The notes under the pieces are model-generated. The model was not told the DNA's origin. It did not search any database and was given only the letters and a program-made list of their open reading frames with translations. Shown here piece after piece: positions 19,740 to 28,095 of a stretch of DNA of 64,000 nt (position 1 is the stretch's first letter; every line of letters begins with the position of its first letter). The translations under genes and the position numbers were made by a program. The stretch lies in NCBI RefSeq assembly GCF_964199965.1, contig NZ_CAXMZT010000011.1, forward strand, positions 65,129 to 129,128, given 5' to 3'. Source of the stretch: JAFIFT01 sp020051095 (GTDB lineage Bacteria; Pseudomonadota; Gammaproteobacteria; Legionellales; Legionellaceae).

Positions 19740-20186
19740 TTAGTCAGTCAATTGCGCTTTTACAATGTTAGAAAGTGCGATGGAGAGTATACCATTATCT
19801 AATTTCAATATTAGATTAGCGTTCTCATCCAATGCCTCAATAATCCCATTAAATTTTCTTGTTTTATCAATTGGTTGCATCACCTTCACGTCGACTGTTC
19901 TGCCAATAAACTGACGATAATGCGCCGCTTTATATAATGGCTTTGGCCATCCTGGTGAAGATACCTCAAGACTATAAGAGCCTGAGATGGGGTCCTCCAC
20001 ATCCAAATAAGCGCTTATTTGCCTTGATACCTGCTCACATGCGCCCAGGCCAACACCATTAGCGTGGTCGATAAAAACCCTCAATATCGAGTGTTTCCCT
20101 TGTGGTAAATAATCACAATGCCAAAGTTGGTATCCACAATGTTCGACGATTGAGGCTATTTGCTCTTCAAGCTTTTTATCGATCAT
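19740..20186 (-). CDS. rimP: Ribosome maturation factor RimP
   Basis: Assists 30S subunit maturation. The N-terminal domain has VEHCGYQLWHCDYLP and LRVFIDH; the middle has the family motif SGSYSLEVSSPGWPKPL. The C-terminal SH3-like barrel follows (IGRTVDVKVM). I chose the ATG at 20186 (MIDKK), giving 148 aa. In-frame starts at 20198 (ATG) and 20207 (GTG) would add up to seven residues and cannot be excluded. It follows the initiator tRNA, from which it is separated by a terminator-like hairpin. Confidence 0.93.
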   Translation of the reverse strand: MIDKKLEEQIASIVEHCGYQLWHCDYLPQGKHSILRVFIDHANGVGLGACEQVSRQISAYLDVEDPISGSYSLEVSSPGWPKPLYKAAHYRQFIGRTVDVKVMQPIDKTRKFNGIIEALDENANLILKLDNGILSIALSNIVKAQLTD

Positions 20187-20241
20187 CCCAATTTCCATCA
20201 AATCCACAGAACATCATAGTGTTCTGCATAAAATTTAGGGT

Positions 20242-20267
20242 AATAAAAAACCCCATAAAGGGGTTTG
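20242..20267 (-). terminator. Hairpin terminator after the initiator tRNA
   Basis: On the minus strand AAACCCC, a TTTAT loop and GGGGTTT are followed by TTTATTA. This is a compact intrinsic terminator immediately 3' of the tRNA and 56-80 bp before rimP. It would make rimP-nusA-infB expression depend on read-through of the tRNA transcript. Confidence 0.75.
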
Positions 20268-20272
20268 ATATG

Positions 20273-20349
<77 letters not shown>

Positions 20350-20361
20350 TCAATTGCACGA

Positions 20362-20390
20362 ATTATACGATTTCATCGAGGCAAAATCAA
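20362..20390 (-). promoter_or_regulatory. Sigma-70 promoter for metY-rimP-nusA-infB
   Basis: On the minus strand TTGATT (20390-20385), a 17-bp spacer and a perfect TATAAT (20367-20362) lie 13 bp before the first tRNA base. Box sequences and spacing are close to ideal. Confidence 0.85.
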
Positions 20391-20536
20391 GTAAATACTC
20401 GGTTTAATTTAAAATTAAAACCAGATTGGGCTTTGATCAAGTGTACCTTGTGGCATTTACAGTTTGATTCACTGTATAAAAAAATTAGTCTAGATTCTAT
20501 TTTTTGGGTCACGTCTCTCATGCTAAACAGCATATA

Positions 20537-20589
20537 TACCCGTGATCGTTCAAATAGCGAGTTTTCTGCTTTTTGAACGATCACGGGTA
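20537..20589. repeat. Copy 2 of CCCGTGATC repeat, perfect palindrome
   Basis: Two 18-bp arms are exact reverse complements: TACCCGTGATCGTTCAAA (20537-20554) and its complement at 20572-20589. They enclose a 17-nt loop containing GCGAG. The element lies just 3' of nuoN. A degenerate copy follows ctpA at 11279. The RNA hairpin could stabilise or end the nuo transcript, although no T run follows. Confidence 0.8.
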
Positions 20590-20600
20590 GAGACTATGCA

Positions 20601-22046
20601 TTAAAATCCTTGGAAGGCACGCACACACATGTTGATTAGTCCAGAAGGAAATAAGCCAAAATACAAAAGTGACAGGCAATTAATCGAATACAAAACCATC
20701 ATCCCTTTATTGATGGAAATTGCCTTCTCAGTGCTGGGCACATCAAAATACATCACTTTGACGACTCGAAGATAGTAAAAGGCACCGATTACTGCGAATA
20801 ACAAACCGACAACAGCTATCCATGTTAATTGAACATCAATCAGTGCTTTAAGGACTAGCATCTTTGTAAAGAACCCGACTAAAGGGGGAACGCCTGCCAT
20901 GGAAAACATCACAAGTAACATCAAAAAAGCAAGCCAAGGACTTCGTTTATTCAACCCTTTTAAATCATCAATTAAATGAACATTAACACCTTGATTCGAC
21001 ATCAGGACGAGTATGCCAAATGCGGCAGCAGACATCAGTGCATAGGTAACAATATAGTATAATGATGCGGCATAACCAGCAGCCGTTGCAGCAATTATCC
21101 CAAATAGGGCATAGCCAATATGGGAAATAGCAGAATAAGCTAACATACGTTTAATATTGACCTGCGCTATCGCAAGTAAATTACCAATCCCTGTGGACAA
21201 GATTGCCATGACGATTAACAATTGCTGCCATTGGGGCGTGATATTGGGCAATGCGATGGTTAAAATTCGAAATGTAATCCCCATCGCCGCGATTTTCGGG
21301 CCAGCACTGATAAAAAGTGTGACAGCAGTTGGCGCACCATCATACACATCAGGGGCCCACATGTGAAAAGGAACGGCTGCTAATTTAAAGCCTAATCCCG
21401 CGATAATAAATACCAATGCAAACGATAACAGTCCCGCTTGACTCTGATAGTTATTATTGATTGCCATCGATAATTGATCGAACTGCAAAAAGCCCGTTGC
21501 ACCATATAACAATGACATGCCATATAGCATCATGCCTGAGGCTATTGCACCCATGACAAAATACTTCAAAGCCGACTCTGAGGCATCATCATTCGTCCGT
21601 TGTATCGCCGTCATTGCATAGAGTGGTAGCGATAATAATTCTAATCCCATGTAAACCGTTATCAAAGAATAGGCCGACACCATGACCATCATGCCAATCG
21701 TTGCGAATAGTGCCAATACCGTATAGTCCCCAATCTGAATTTTATTATCTTGCATAAAACGAGTGGAGTAGAGGAGGGAGAGCAACACACTAATTTGGAT
21801 AAATACTTTCATCACATTAGCCAAATCATCGGACACAAATAAATTATAAAAGACCAGATATTTGTAGTCCCCTATAAAAAGGATATTGATTGCAGTTGAA
21901 ACAATAAGCCCTATTGCGGCGATGACGATTGTTCCGATTTGTTTACTGTCACTCGAAAATAATGAGTACACAAGTGCAATACATGCTGTGATTAATAATA
22001 CAATTTCAGGTAATGCGAGATGAAAGTTGCCAAGTATGTTTGCCAT
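20601..22046 (-). CDS. nuoN: NADH-quinone oxidoreductase subunit N
   Basis: One of three antiporter-like membrane subunits of complex I; takes part in proton translocation. The 481 residues form about 14 membrane helices. The family segment RTNDDASESALKYFVMGA carries the lysine-bearing helix and PFHMWAPDVYDGAPT is the conserved broken-helix motif. It is the last gene of the nuo operon, 16 bp after nuoM, followed by a palindromic repeat. Confidence 0.96.
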   Translation of the reverse strand: MANILGNFHLALPEIVLLITACIALVYSLFSSDSKQIGTIVIAAIGLIVSTAINILFIGDYKYLVFYNLFVSDDLANVMKVFIQISVLLSLLYSTRFMQDNKIQIGDYTVLALFATIGMMVMVSAYSLITVYMGLELLSLPLYAMTAIQRTNDDASESALKYFVMGAIASGMMLYGMSLLYGATGFLQFDQLSMAINNNYQSQAGLLSFALVFIIAGLGFKLAAVPFHMWAPDVYDGAPTAVTLFISAGPKIAAMGITFRILTIALPNITPQWQQLLIVMAILSTGIGNLLAIAQVNIKRMLAYSAISHIGYALFGIIAATAAGYAASLYYIVTYALMSAAAFGILVLMSNQGVNVHLIDDLKGLNKRSPWLAFLMLLVMFSMAGVPPLVGFFTKMLVLKALIDVQLTWIAVVGLLFAVIGAFYYLRVVKVMYFDVPSTEKAISINKGMMVLYSINCLSLLYFGLFPSGLINMCVRAFQGF

Positions 22047-22062
22047 TGAACAGTCTCACTAT

Positions 22063-23568
22063 TTATGATTTTGATTTATCAGCTTCAGCTAACGTATGGC
22101 TGACCGTCTGATGCACATAATTTAACATTGGTTTTGGATAGACGCCCATTGCGATCACCATTACCGCCAGAAGGATAAAAGCTGCGCTTTCAAACCCGTT
22201 GAGATCTTTTAATTTTTTAACTTTTTCGTTTGTTACGGGGCCAAAAATCACTCGTTTATACATCCATAATGTGTATGCTGCCCCCAATATCAATGTCATT
22301 GCAGCCCAAAATGCTACCCAAAACCCAATTTTCATACTGCCGAGGATTACCATGAACTCCCCAACAAATCCGGATGTGCCTGGTAAACCGGCATTGGCCA
22401 TGGCAAATAGCATCATAAAGGTGGCAAATATCGGCATGGTTGTAATCACGCCACCAAACTGTTGAATATCCCGAGTATGCATCCTGTCATAGATATAGCC
22501 TACGCCCGCAAATAATCCGCTTGAGACAAACGCATGTGAAATCATGACCATGATAGCACCTTCGAGCAATAACCCGGCTTGACTTAAACCCGAATGAGAG
22601 GCCACAGCAAAGATTCCAAAACAGCCTAGCGTGACAAATCCCATATGGGAAATTGACGAATAGGCAATCAATTTCTTCATATCACGTTGAACGATGGCAA
22701 CGAGTCCAATGTAGACGATGGCAATCAAGGAAAGCGCTATCATAAACCAAGCAAAATGTTTGCATGCATCGGGTACGATTGGTAAAGCAAAACGGATAAA
22801 ACCATAGGCGCCGAGTTTTAATAAAATCGCCGCCAGAACAATAGAACCACCCGCCGGCGCTTCCGTGTGAGCATCCGGCAACCAGGTGTGCACTGGAAAC
22901 ATCGGGATTTTAATTGCAAAACCAAAGAAAAAGGCAATGAAAATGAGTGTTTGGACCGATAGGCTTAACTTAATTGCATAAAGCGACTCGATTTTGAAGG
23001 AACCTGCGTTATAACCCAAATACAAAAATGCAGCAAGCAATAATACAGAGCCAATAAACGTGAATAAGAAAAACTTGATTGCTGCATACACGCGATTATC
23101 AGAACCCCATATTCCAATGATTAAATACATTGGAATTAAGGTTGCCTCGAAGAAAATATAGAAGACAATGGCATCCAATGCAGAGAAAATTCCAACGAGT
23201 AAGCCCTGCATAATTAAAAATGCAGCCATATATTGTGATACCCGTTTATCAATTCCCGTCCATGTGGCTAAGACCACAATCAAATTGGTAAAAATTGAAA
23301 GCACAATCATGAGCAGCGATAAACCGTCAACACCTAAACTATAGTTAATACCCAGCATAGGAAGCCATGGAATTTCATCAATGTACTGCATACTATATGT
23401 ATTCAGATCAAACCCTATCATTAAGGGCACACAGATAAGCAGCGTCAAAATAATTGTAAATAACGTTAGATAACGTGAAATATTTGGATTCTTATCATCG
23501 CCAGTTAAGGCAACAAAAACACCACCGATTATCGGTAACCAAATTAGTAGATTGAGCAAATGATGCAT
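22063..23568 (-). CDS. nuoM: NADH-quinone oxidoreductase subunit M
   Basis: Antiporter-like proton-pumping subunit of complex I. The 501-aa polytopic protein has the motifs FFEATLIPMYLIIGIWG and FPVHTWLPDAHTEAPAGGS, with the conserved Glu and Lys residues of the proton channel. Location between nuoL and nuoN is canonical, and gaps are 15-16 bp. Confidence 0.96.
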   Translation of the reverse strand: MHHLLNLLIWLPIIGGVFVALTGDDKNPNISRYLTLFTIILTLLICVPLMIGFDLNTYSMQYIDEIPWLPMLGINYSLGVDGLSLLMIVLSIFTNLIVVLATWTGIDKRVSQYMAAFLIMQGLLVGIFSALDAIVFYIFFEATLIPMYLIIGIWGSDNRVYAAIKFFLFTFIGSVLLLAAFLYLGYNAGSFKIESLYAIKLSLSVQTLIFIAFFFGFAIKIPMFPVHTWLPDAHTEAPAGGSIVLAAILLKLGAYGFIRFALPIVPDACKHFAWFMIALSLIAIVYIGLVAIVQRDMKKLIAYSSISHMGFVTLGCFGIFAVASHSGLSQAGLLLEGAIMVMISHAFVSSGLFAGVGYIYDRMHTRDIQQFGGVITTMPIFATFMMLFAMANAGLPGTSGFVGEFMVILGSMKIGFWVAFWAAMTLILGAAYTLWMYKRVIFGPVTNEKVKKLKDLNGFESAAFILLAVMVIAMGVYPKPMLNYVHQTVSHTLAEADKSKS

Positions 23569-23583
23569 AACCTCACCTTAGAA

Positions 23584-25557
23584 TTAGCCCAGGAGGAGCC
23601 AAATTAAGAAAACGATTAATCCCAAAACCATAAAAGTCGCATAATGATAAAGATACCCAGTTTGTAATAACCGTCCTTTATCTGCAAACCAACGGATTGT
23701 TTTCCCCGTACCATTGACAACAACACCATCTATCATGATTTTATCGCCAATTTTATAAAATATTTGTCCAATTGCACGGCCACCCCTGACAAAAAATAAG
23801 TCATTAAATGCATCGAACCCATATTTATTAACAAGCACTCGATAAATTACCGAAAAATAGTGCGACAATCTTCCAGGGATTGACGGATAAACAATATACA
23901 ATAGCCACGTTATGACAATGCCACTGACTGTTAACCAGAATATTTCGCTGCTAAACGCATGGATGGCGGATGAAAGTGGGGAGTGAAACTCTTCTTTTAG
24001 CGTTGTAAGTACATTATGCTCCGGCAGAACGAAAATGGATTTTGACAGTAGAGTCGGTGAGTTATAAAGCATCGGTCCAATTAGAATATATCCCAGAATG
24101 ACGGAAGGGATTGCCAATAGCACCAATGGCAACCACACTACCCAAGGGGATTCATGAACATGATCAAATGTTTTTTCATCCATCCTCGGTTTGCCATGAA
24201 ATGTTAAAAAGAACGCTCTAAAGGTATACAAGGCAGTCACCATTGCACCAATGGCAACACAGAAATAAGCATAGCCGCTGCCTGGTATGGTACTTAAATG
24301 GGTGGCCTCAATAATTGTGTCTTTTGAATAAAAACCTGCAAATGGTGGGATAGCACATAAAGCCAGACTTCCTATCAAAAAGGTAACATAAGTAATTGGC
24401 ATTTTCTTCCATAAACCACCCATCTTCTGCATATCCTGTTCATGGTGCATGCCAATGATCACTGAGCCCGCTGCTAAAAACAGCAAGGCCTTAAAGCAAG
24501 CGTGTGTTAATAAATGAAAAATACCAGCGCTGTATGCCGAAATACCCATCGCAACCATCATGTAACCCAACTGTGATAGAGTTGAGTAAGCAATCACACG
24601 CTTTATATCGTTCATGACAATACCAAGAATCCCAGTAAATAAAGCGCCTGTTGCGCCAATCACCAGCACAAAGGTCAGCGCCGTTGTGGATAATTCGATT
24701 AGAGGCGATATTCTAGCTACCATGAACACACCCGCGGTAACCATTGTAGCCGCATGGATTAGAGCTGAAATTGGTGTTGGACCTTCCATTGACTCAGGCA
24801 GCCAAACATGAAGTGGAATTTGTGCTGATTTTCCCATAGCTCCGATAAATAAGCATATACAAATCACCGTGATAAGAGACCAGCTATGATCATTGAATAA
24901 TGAGATTGTCTGTCCAGCCAAGGATTGAGCATGGTTGAATACTATTTTGTAGTCGAGGGTGCCGGTGTAGGCGAGAATTAATCCCAAACCCAGAATAAAC
25001 CCAAAATCACCAACCCTATTCACCAAGAATGCTTTTAAACCACCTGCAATCGCTGATTCTTTGGTATACCAAAAGCTGATCAGTAAATAAGAAACTAGAC
25101 CAACCCCTTCCCAACCAAAAAACAATTGCAAAAAGTTATTTGCCGACACCAACATCAACATCATAAAGGTGAACAAGGATATGTAGCTAAAAAAGCGCTG
25201 ATAGCCATCATCATCCGCCATATAGCCGATGCTATAGATATGAACTAAAAAAGAGACAAACGTTACTATGGTTAGCATGACCACGGTTAAGGGATCAATT
25301 AAAAAGCCAATGTGGAAATGGTAAGGAAACAACTGTCCACCGCTTGCCCAGGCATACAGATTACCATTATAAATATCAATGTTACCCGTTAGCACTTGAT
25401 AGGCAACATAACATGACAAAACAAATGAAATGAAAACCAACCCAATAGTCACTGAGTGGGCTCCAACCCGGCCTATTTGATTGCGGAAGAATCCAGCACA
25501 AATCGCTCCAACAAGTGGGAGCAATACGATGATCAATGTAATATGTTCAATATTCAC
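23584..25557 (-). CDS. nuoL: NADH-quinone oxidoreductase subunit L
   Basis: Distal antiporter-like subunit of complex I, with the long lateral helix at its C-terminus. The 657 residues include FFGWEGVGLVSYLLI, the typical IPLHVWLPESMEGPTPIS motif and KRVIAYSTLSQLGYM. The C-terminal extension after residue 480 is consistent with the amphipathic lateral helix and anchoring helix. It sits 5 bp after nuoK. Confidence 0.96.
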   Translation of the reverse strand: MNIEHITLIIVLLPLVGAICAGFFRNQIGRVGAHSVTIGLVFISFVLSCYVAYQVLTGNIDIYNGNLYAWASGGQLFPYHFHIGFLIDPLTVVMLTIVTFVSFLVHIYSIGYMADDDGYQRFFSYISLFTFMMLMLVSANNFLQLFFGWEGVGLVSYLLISFWYTKESAIAGGLKAFLVNRVGDFGFILGLGLILAYTGTLDYKIVFNHAQSLAGQTISLFNDHSWSLITVICICLFIGAMGKSAQIPLHVWLPESMEGPTPISALIHAATMVTAGVFMVARISPLIELSTTALTFVLVIGATGALFTGILGIVMNDIKRVIAYSTLSQLGYMMVAMGISAYSAGIFHLLTHACFKALLFLAAGSVIIGMHHEQDMQKMGGLWKKMPITYVTFLIGSLALCAIPPFAGFYSKDTIIEATHLSTIPGSGYAYFCVAIGAMVTALYTFRAFFLTFHGKPRMDEKTFDHVHESPWVVWLPLVLLAIPSVILGYILIGPMLYNSPTLLSKSIFVLPEHNVLTTLKEEFHSPLSSAIHAFSSEIFWLTVSGIVITWLLYIVYPSIPGRLSHYFSVIYRVLVNKYGFDAFNDLFFVRGGRAIGQIFYKIGDKIMIDGVVVNGTGKTIRWFADKGRLLQTGYLYHYATFMVLGLIVFLIWLLLG

Positions 25558-25562
25558 GTTGC

Positions 25563-25868
25563 TTAACCTTTTAGATGGTTGAGTTTATCAACGTCAATGT
25601 TGCCTCGATTTCGATAGAGTAACATGACAATGGCTAGTCCAATCGCTGCTTCAGCGGCAGCAACGGTCAAAATAAAGAAAACAAACGCTTCTCCGGCAAC
25701 CGAATTATAATAATGGGCAAAAGCAACAAAATTCGTATTGACGGCTAAGAGCATCAATTCAACGCAAACTAACAACAAAATGATGTTTTTACGATTTAGC
25801 ATGATGCCAACCAAGCTAAATCCAAACAGTATTGAAGATAGAATCACATAGTGACTGACAGGTATCAT
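25563..25868 (-). CDS. nuoK: NADH-quinone oxidoreductase subunit K
   Basis: Small three-helix membrane subunit of complex I (101 aa, normal length). The glutamates needed for proton transfer lie in helices 2 and 3 (CVELMLLAVN and TVAAAEAAIGLAI). It lies between nuoJ and nuoL with short gaps. Confidence 0.96.
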   Translation of the reverse strand: MIPVSHYVILSSILFGFSLVGIMLNRKNIILLLVCVELMLLAVNTNFVAFAHYYNSVAGEAFVFFILTVAAAEAAIGLAIVMLLYRNRGNIDVDKLNHLKG

Positions 25869-25879
25869 CTCATTGATCC

Positions 25880-26521
25880 TTATTTATTATCATTTTTTAT
25901 TTGCATTAACCGCACCCTATCCTCTCGCCTTGTCATCAGCTGTTGGCGAATATCCTGCCGCTTCGAGCGAACACGGTTAGTGTGGGCTAAGGTGATGGCT
26001 GCAACAATAGCGACGAGTAATAACATTGCCGCCATTTCAAAAGGGAGCAAATATTCGGTGTAAAGTACCATGCCTAACCGCTTGGTGTTGGACAACGCTT
26101 CTTGGGTTCCCCCTTCATTCGACGGCTCAAGGTAGGTCACAGCTTGGCTTGTTTCAACAATACTATTGTCAAAGGTGTTTGAAGGTAGTGCTATCATCAA
26201 TAATCCAGCCAGCAGGGCTACTAGGATAAGTCCGAAAGGTAGGTAGCGCGCAAAATGACCTCGGAGGGATTCTACCTCGATGTCTAACATCATCACAACG
26301 AATAAGAATAATGTCATGACTGCACCCACATAGACGAGCACCAAAATCAGCGCTAAAAATTCTGCTTGGGCAATGATCCACAAACCAGCACTAGCAAAAA
26401 ACGTCAACACTAAGAACAGCACACACCGAACTGGGTTGTTTTGGGTAATGACCATCAAAGCAGATAATACTGCCAGTGCTGCAAAACCGTAGAATACGAC
26501 CTGAATGAATAATTCGTGCAT
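25880..26521 (-). CDS. nuoJ: NADH-quinone oxidoreductase subunit J
   Basis: Five-helix membrane subunit of complex I next to NuoK and NuoA. The conserved segment YVGAVMTLFLFVVMMLDI carries the pi-bulge helix. The 213-aa length includes a polar, basic C-terminal tail (RSKRQDIRQQL) longer than in minimal NuoJ proteins. Located between nuoI and nuoK in the operon. Confidence 0.95.
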   Translation of the reverse strand: MHELFIQVVFYGFAALAVLSALMVITQNNPVRCVLFLVLTFFASAGLWIIAQAEFLALILVLVYVGAVMTLFLFVVMMLDIEVESLRGHFARYLPFGLILVALLAGLLMIALPSNTFDNSIVETSQAVTYLEPSNEGGTQEALSNTKRLGMVLYTEYLLPFEMAAMLLLVAIVAAITLAHTNRVRSKRQDIRQQLMTRREDRVRLMQIKNDNK

Positions 26522-26531
26522 TATTTCCCCA

Positions 26532-27032
26532 TTAACGATATTTTTTATCTTGCATACGATCTTCTGCTAAACGGGCTTCCATCATATCACCGACCGCTAG
26601 CAACTTTTCTTTTGTCATAATGTTTTGCCCACGCTCATTGATATGGTAATGATGGATGGGTGTAACAACGATGGAGTCCACCGGACAAGATTCTTCACAT
26701 AACCCGCAGTTGATGCATTTAAATACATCAATATCATACCGTGTTGTTCTCCGAGAGCCATCTTCTCTAGGTTCTGATTCTATTGTAATTGCTAATGCAG
26801 GGCATATTGCTTCGCATAATTTGCACGCAATACATCGCTCTTCACCATTTGGGTAACGTCGTAAAGCGAGCATCCCTCTAAATCGAGGGGAAATGGGTGT
26901 TTGCTCTTCTGGAAACTGAACTGTTGTTTTTTTCTTAAAGAAATACTTCACTGTCAGCATCAAACCAACTAGCAGTTCTGTTAAGAAGAAGCTGCGCAAA
27001 TAGTGCTTTATGTATCGATACGATTTCTTCAT
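26532..27032 (-). CDS. nuoI: NADH-quinone oxidoreductase subunit I
   Basis: Ferredoxin-like subunit holding clusters N6a and N6b of complex I. Two classical 4Fe-4S motifs are visible: cysteines 67, 70, 73 and 77 (CIACKLCEAICP) and 106, 109, 112 and 116 (CINCGLCEESCP). An amphipathic N-terminal stretch (about 1-35) attaches it to the membrane arm. Length of 166 aa is normal. Confidence 0.97.
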   Translation of the reverse strand: MKKSYRYIKHYLRSFFLTELLVGLMLTVKYFFKKKTTVQFPEEQTPISPRFRGMLALRRYPNGEERCIACKLCEAICPALAITIESEPREDGSRRTTRYDIDVFKCINCGLCEESCPVDSIVVTPIHHYHINERGQNIMTKEKLLAVGDMMEARLAEDRMQDKKYR

Positions 27033-27058
27033 TCGAACACTCTTATTCTATATCGTTA

Positions 27059-28093
27059 TCATGCGAACCACGGATTAACGTGCAATTCAACCATTAAAGC
27101 TGTCACAACTACCCAAACGATAGTTGTTGGAATTAATACTTTCCAACCTAATCGCATCAATTGATCATAGCGATACCTTGGGAAGGTTGCCCGCATCCAT
27201 AAATAAATAAATAAAAATAATGATACTTTAATAAAAAACCACACAAACCCTGGCACCACAAAAAAGATGCTTTCTAAGAGAGGCATCCCTTCGAATGGAG
27301 ACAACCATCCACCTAAAAATAATAAGGTGATAGCGGCTGAAATTAAAATCATGCTGGCATATTCAGATAAGAAAAATAAGGCAAAACCAATCCCCGAATA
27401 CTCAACATGGAAACCAGCAACAATCTCAGACTCGCCTTCAGCCAAGTCAAAAGGTGCACGGTTTGTTTCTGCAACCCCCGATATCCAAAATATTAGAAAC
27501 AGTGGTAACAGGGGAATAAAAAACCAATGGCTTAGACCACCTTTTTGCGCTAATACAATCTCGGATATGTTCATATGCCCGGCAGCAAGAATAACACCCA
27601 CCAAACAAAACCCCATAGCAATTTCATACGAAATTGTCTGTGCCGTGCTTCGTAGTGCGCCAAACATGGCGTATTTAGAATTGGATGCCCAACCGGCAAT
27701 CAAAACGCCATACACCCCCAGGGAACTCATCGCAAACAAATACAGCACGCCCGCGTTAATGTTTGATAAAACCACACCTTCTGAGAATGGGATGACCGCC
27801 CAACCCGCAAGAGCGGGGGCAAGCGCGAAAAGTGGGGCAATGATAAATAAATACTTGTTTGACTTAGCCGGGACAACAATTTCTTTGGTGATTAACTTCA
27901 GCAAATCAGCAAACGGTTGCAGTAACCCTTTATAACCAACTCGATTTGGACCAATTCGAGTTTGGATATAACCGATAACTTTTCGTTCTGCGTAAGTCAA
28001 ATACGCAACCGCAATCAACAACGGAATCAGGATTACAACGATTTTGATAATAATCCAAATTAAAATACCAATGTCTTGAAACATATGTTGCAT
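27059..28093 (-). CDS. nuoH: NADH-quinone oxidoreductase subunit H
   Basis: Membrane subunit that forms the quinone-binding cavity with NuoB and NuoD. The 344-aa multi-spanning protein has the family motifs ERKVIGYIQTRIGPNRVG and ETNRAPFDLAEGESEIVAG. It lies 2 bp after nuoG and 26 bp before nuoI. Confidence 0.97.
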   Translation of the reverse strand: MQHMFQDIGILIWIIIKIVVILIPLLIAVAYLTYAERKVIGYIQTRIGPNRVGYKGLLQPFADLLKLITKEIVVPAKSNKYLFIIAPLFALAPALAGWAVIPFSEGVVLSNINAGVLYLFAMSSLGVYGVLIAGWASNSKYAMFGALRSTAQTISYEIAMGFCLVGVILAAGHMNISEIVLAQKGGLSHWFFIPLLPLFLIFWISGVAETNRAPFDLAEGESEIVAGFHVEYSGIGFALFFLSEYASMILISAAITLLFLGGWLSPFEGMPLLESIFFVVPGFVWFFIKVSLFLFIYLWMRATFPRYRYDQLMRLGWKVLIPTTIVWVVVTALMVELHVNPWFA

Positions 28094-28095
28094 AT

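Noticed and set aside
27267..27935. 222-codon plus-strand frame inside nuoH
   Set aside because: It is antisense to a conserved membrane subunit and its translation has no recognisable features.
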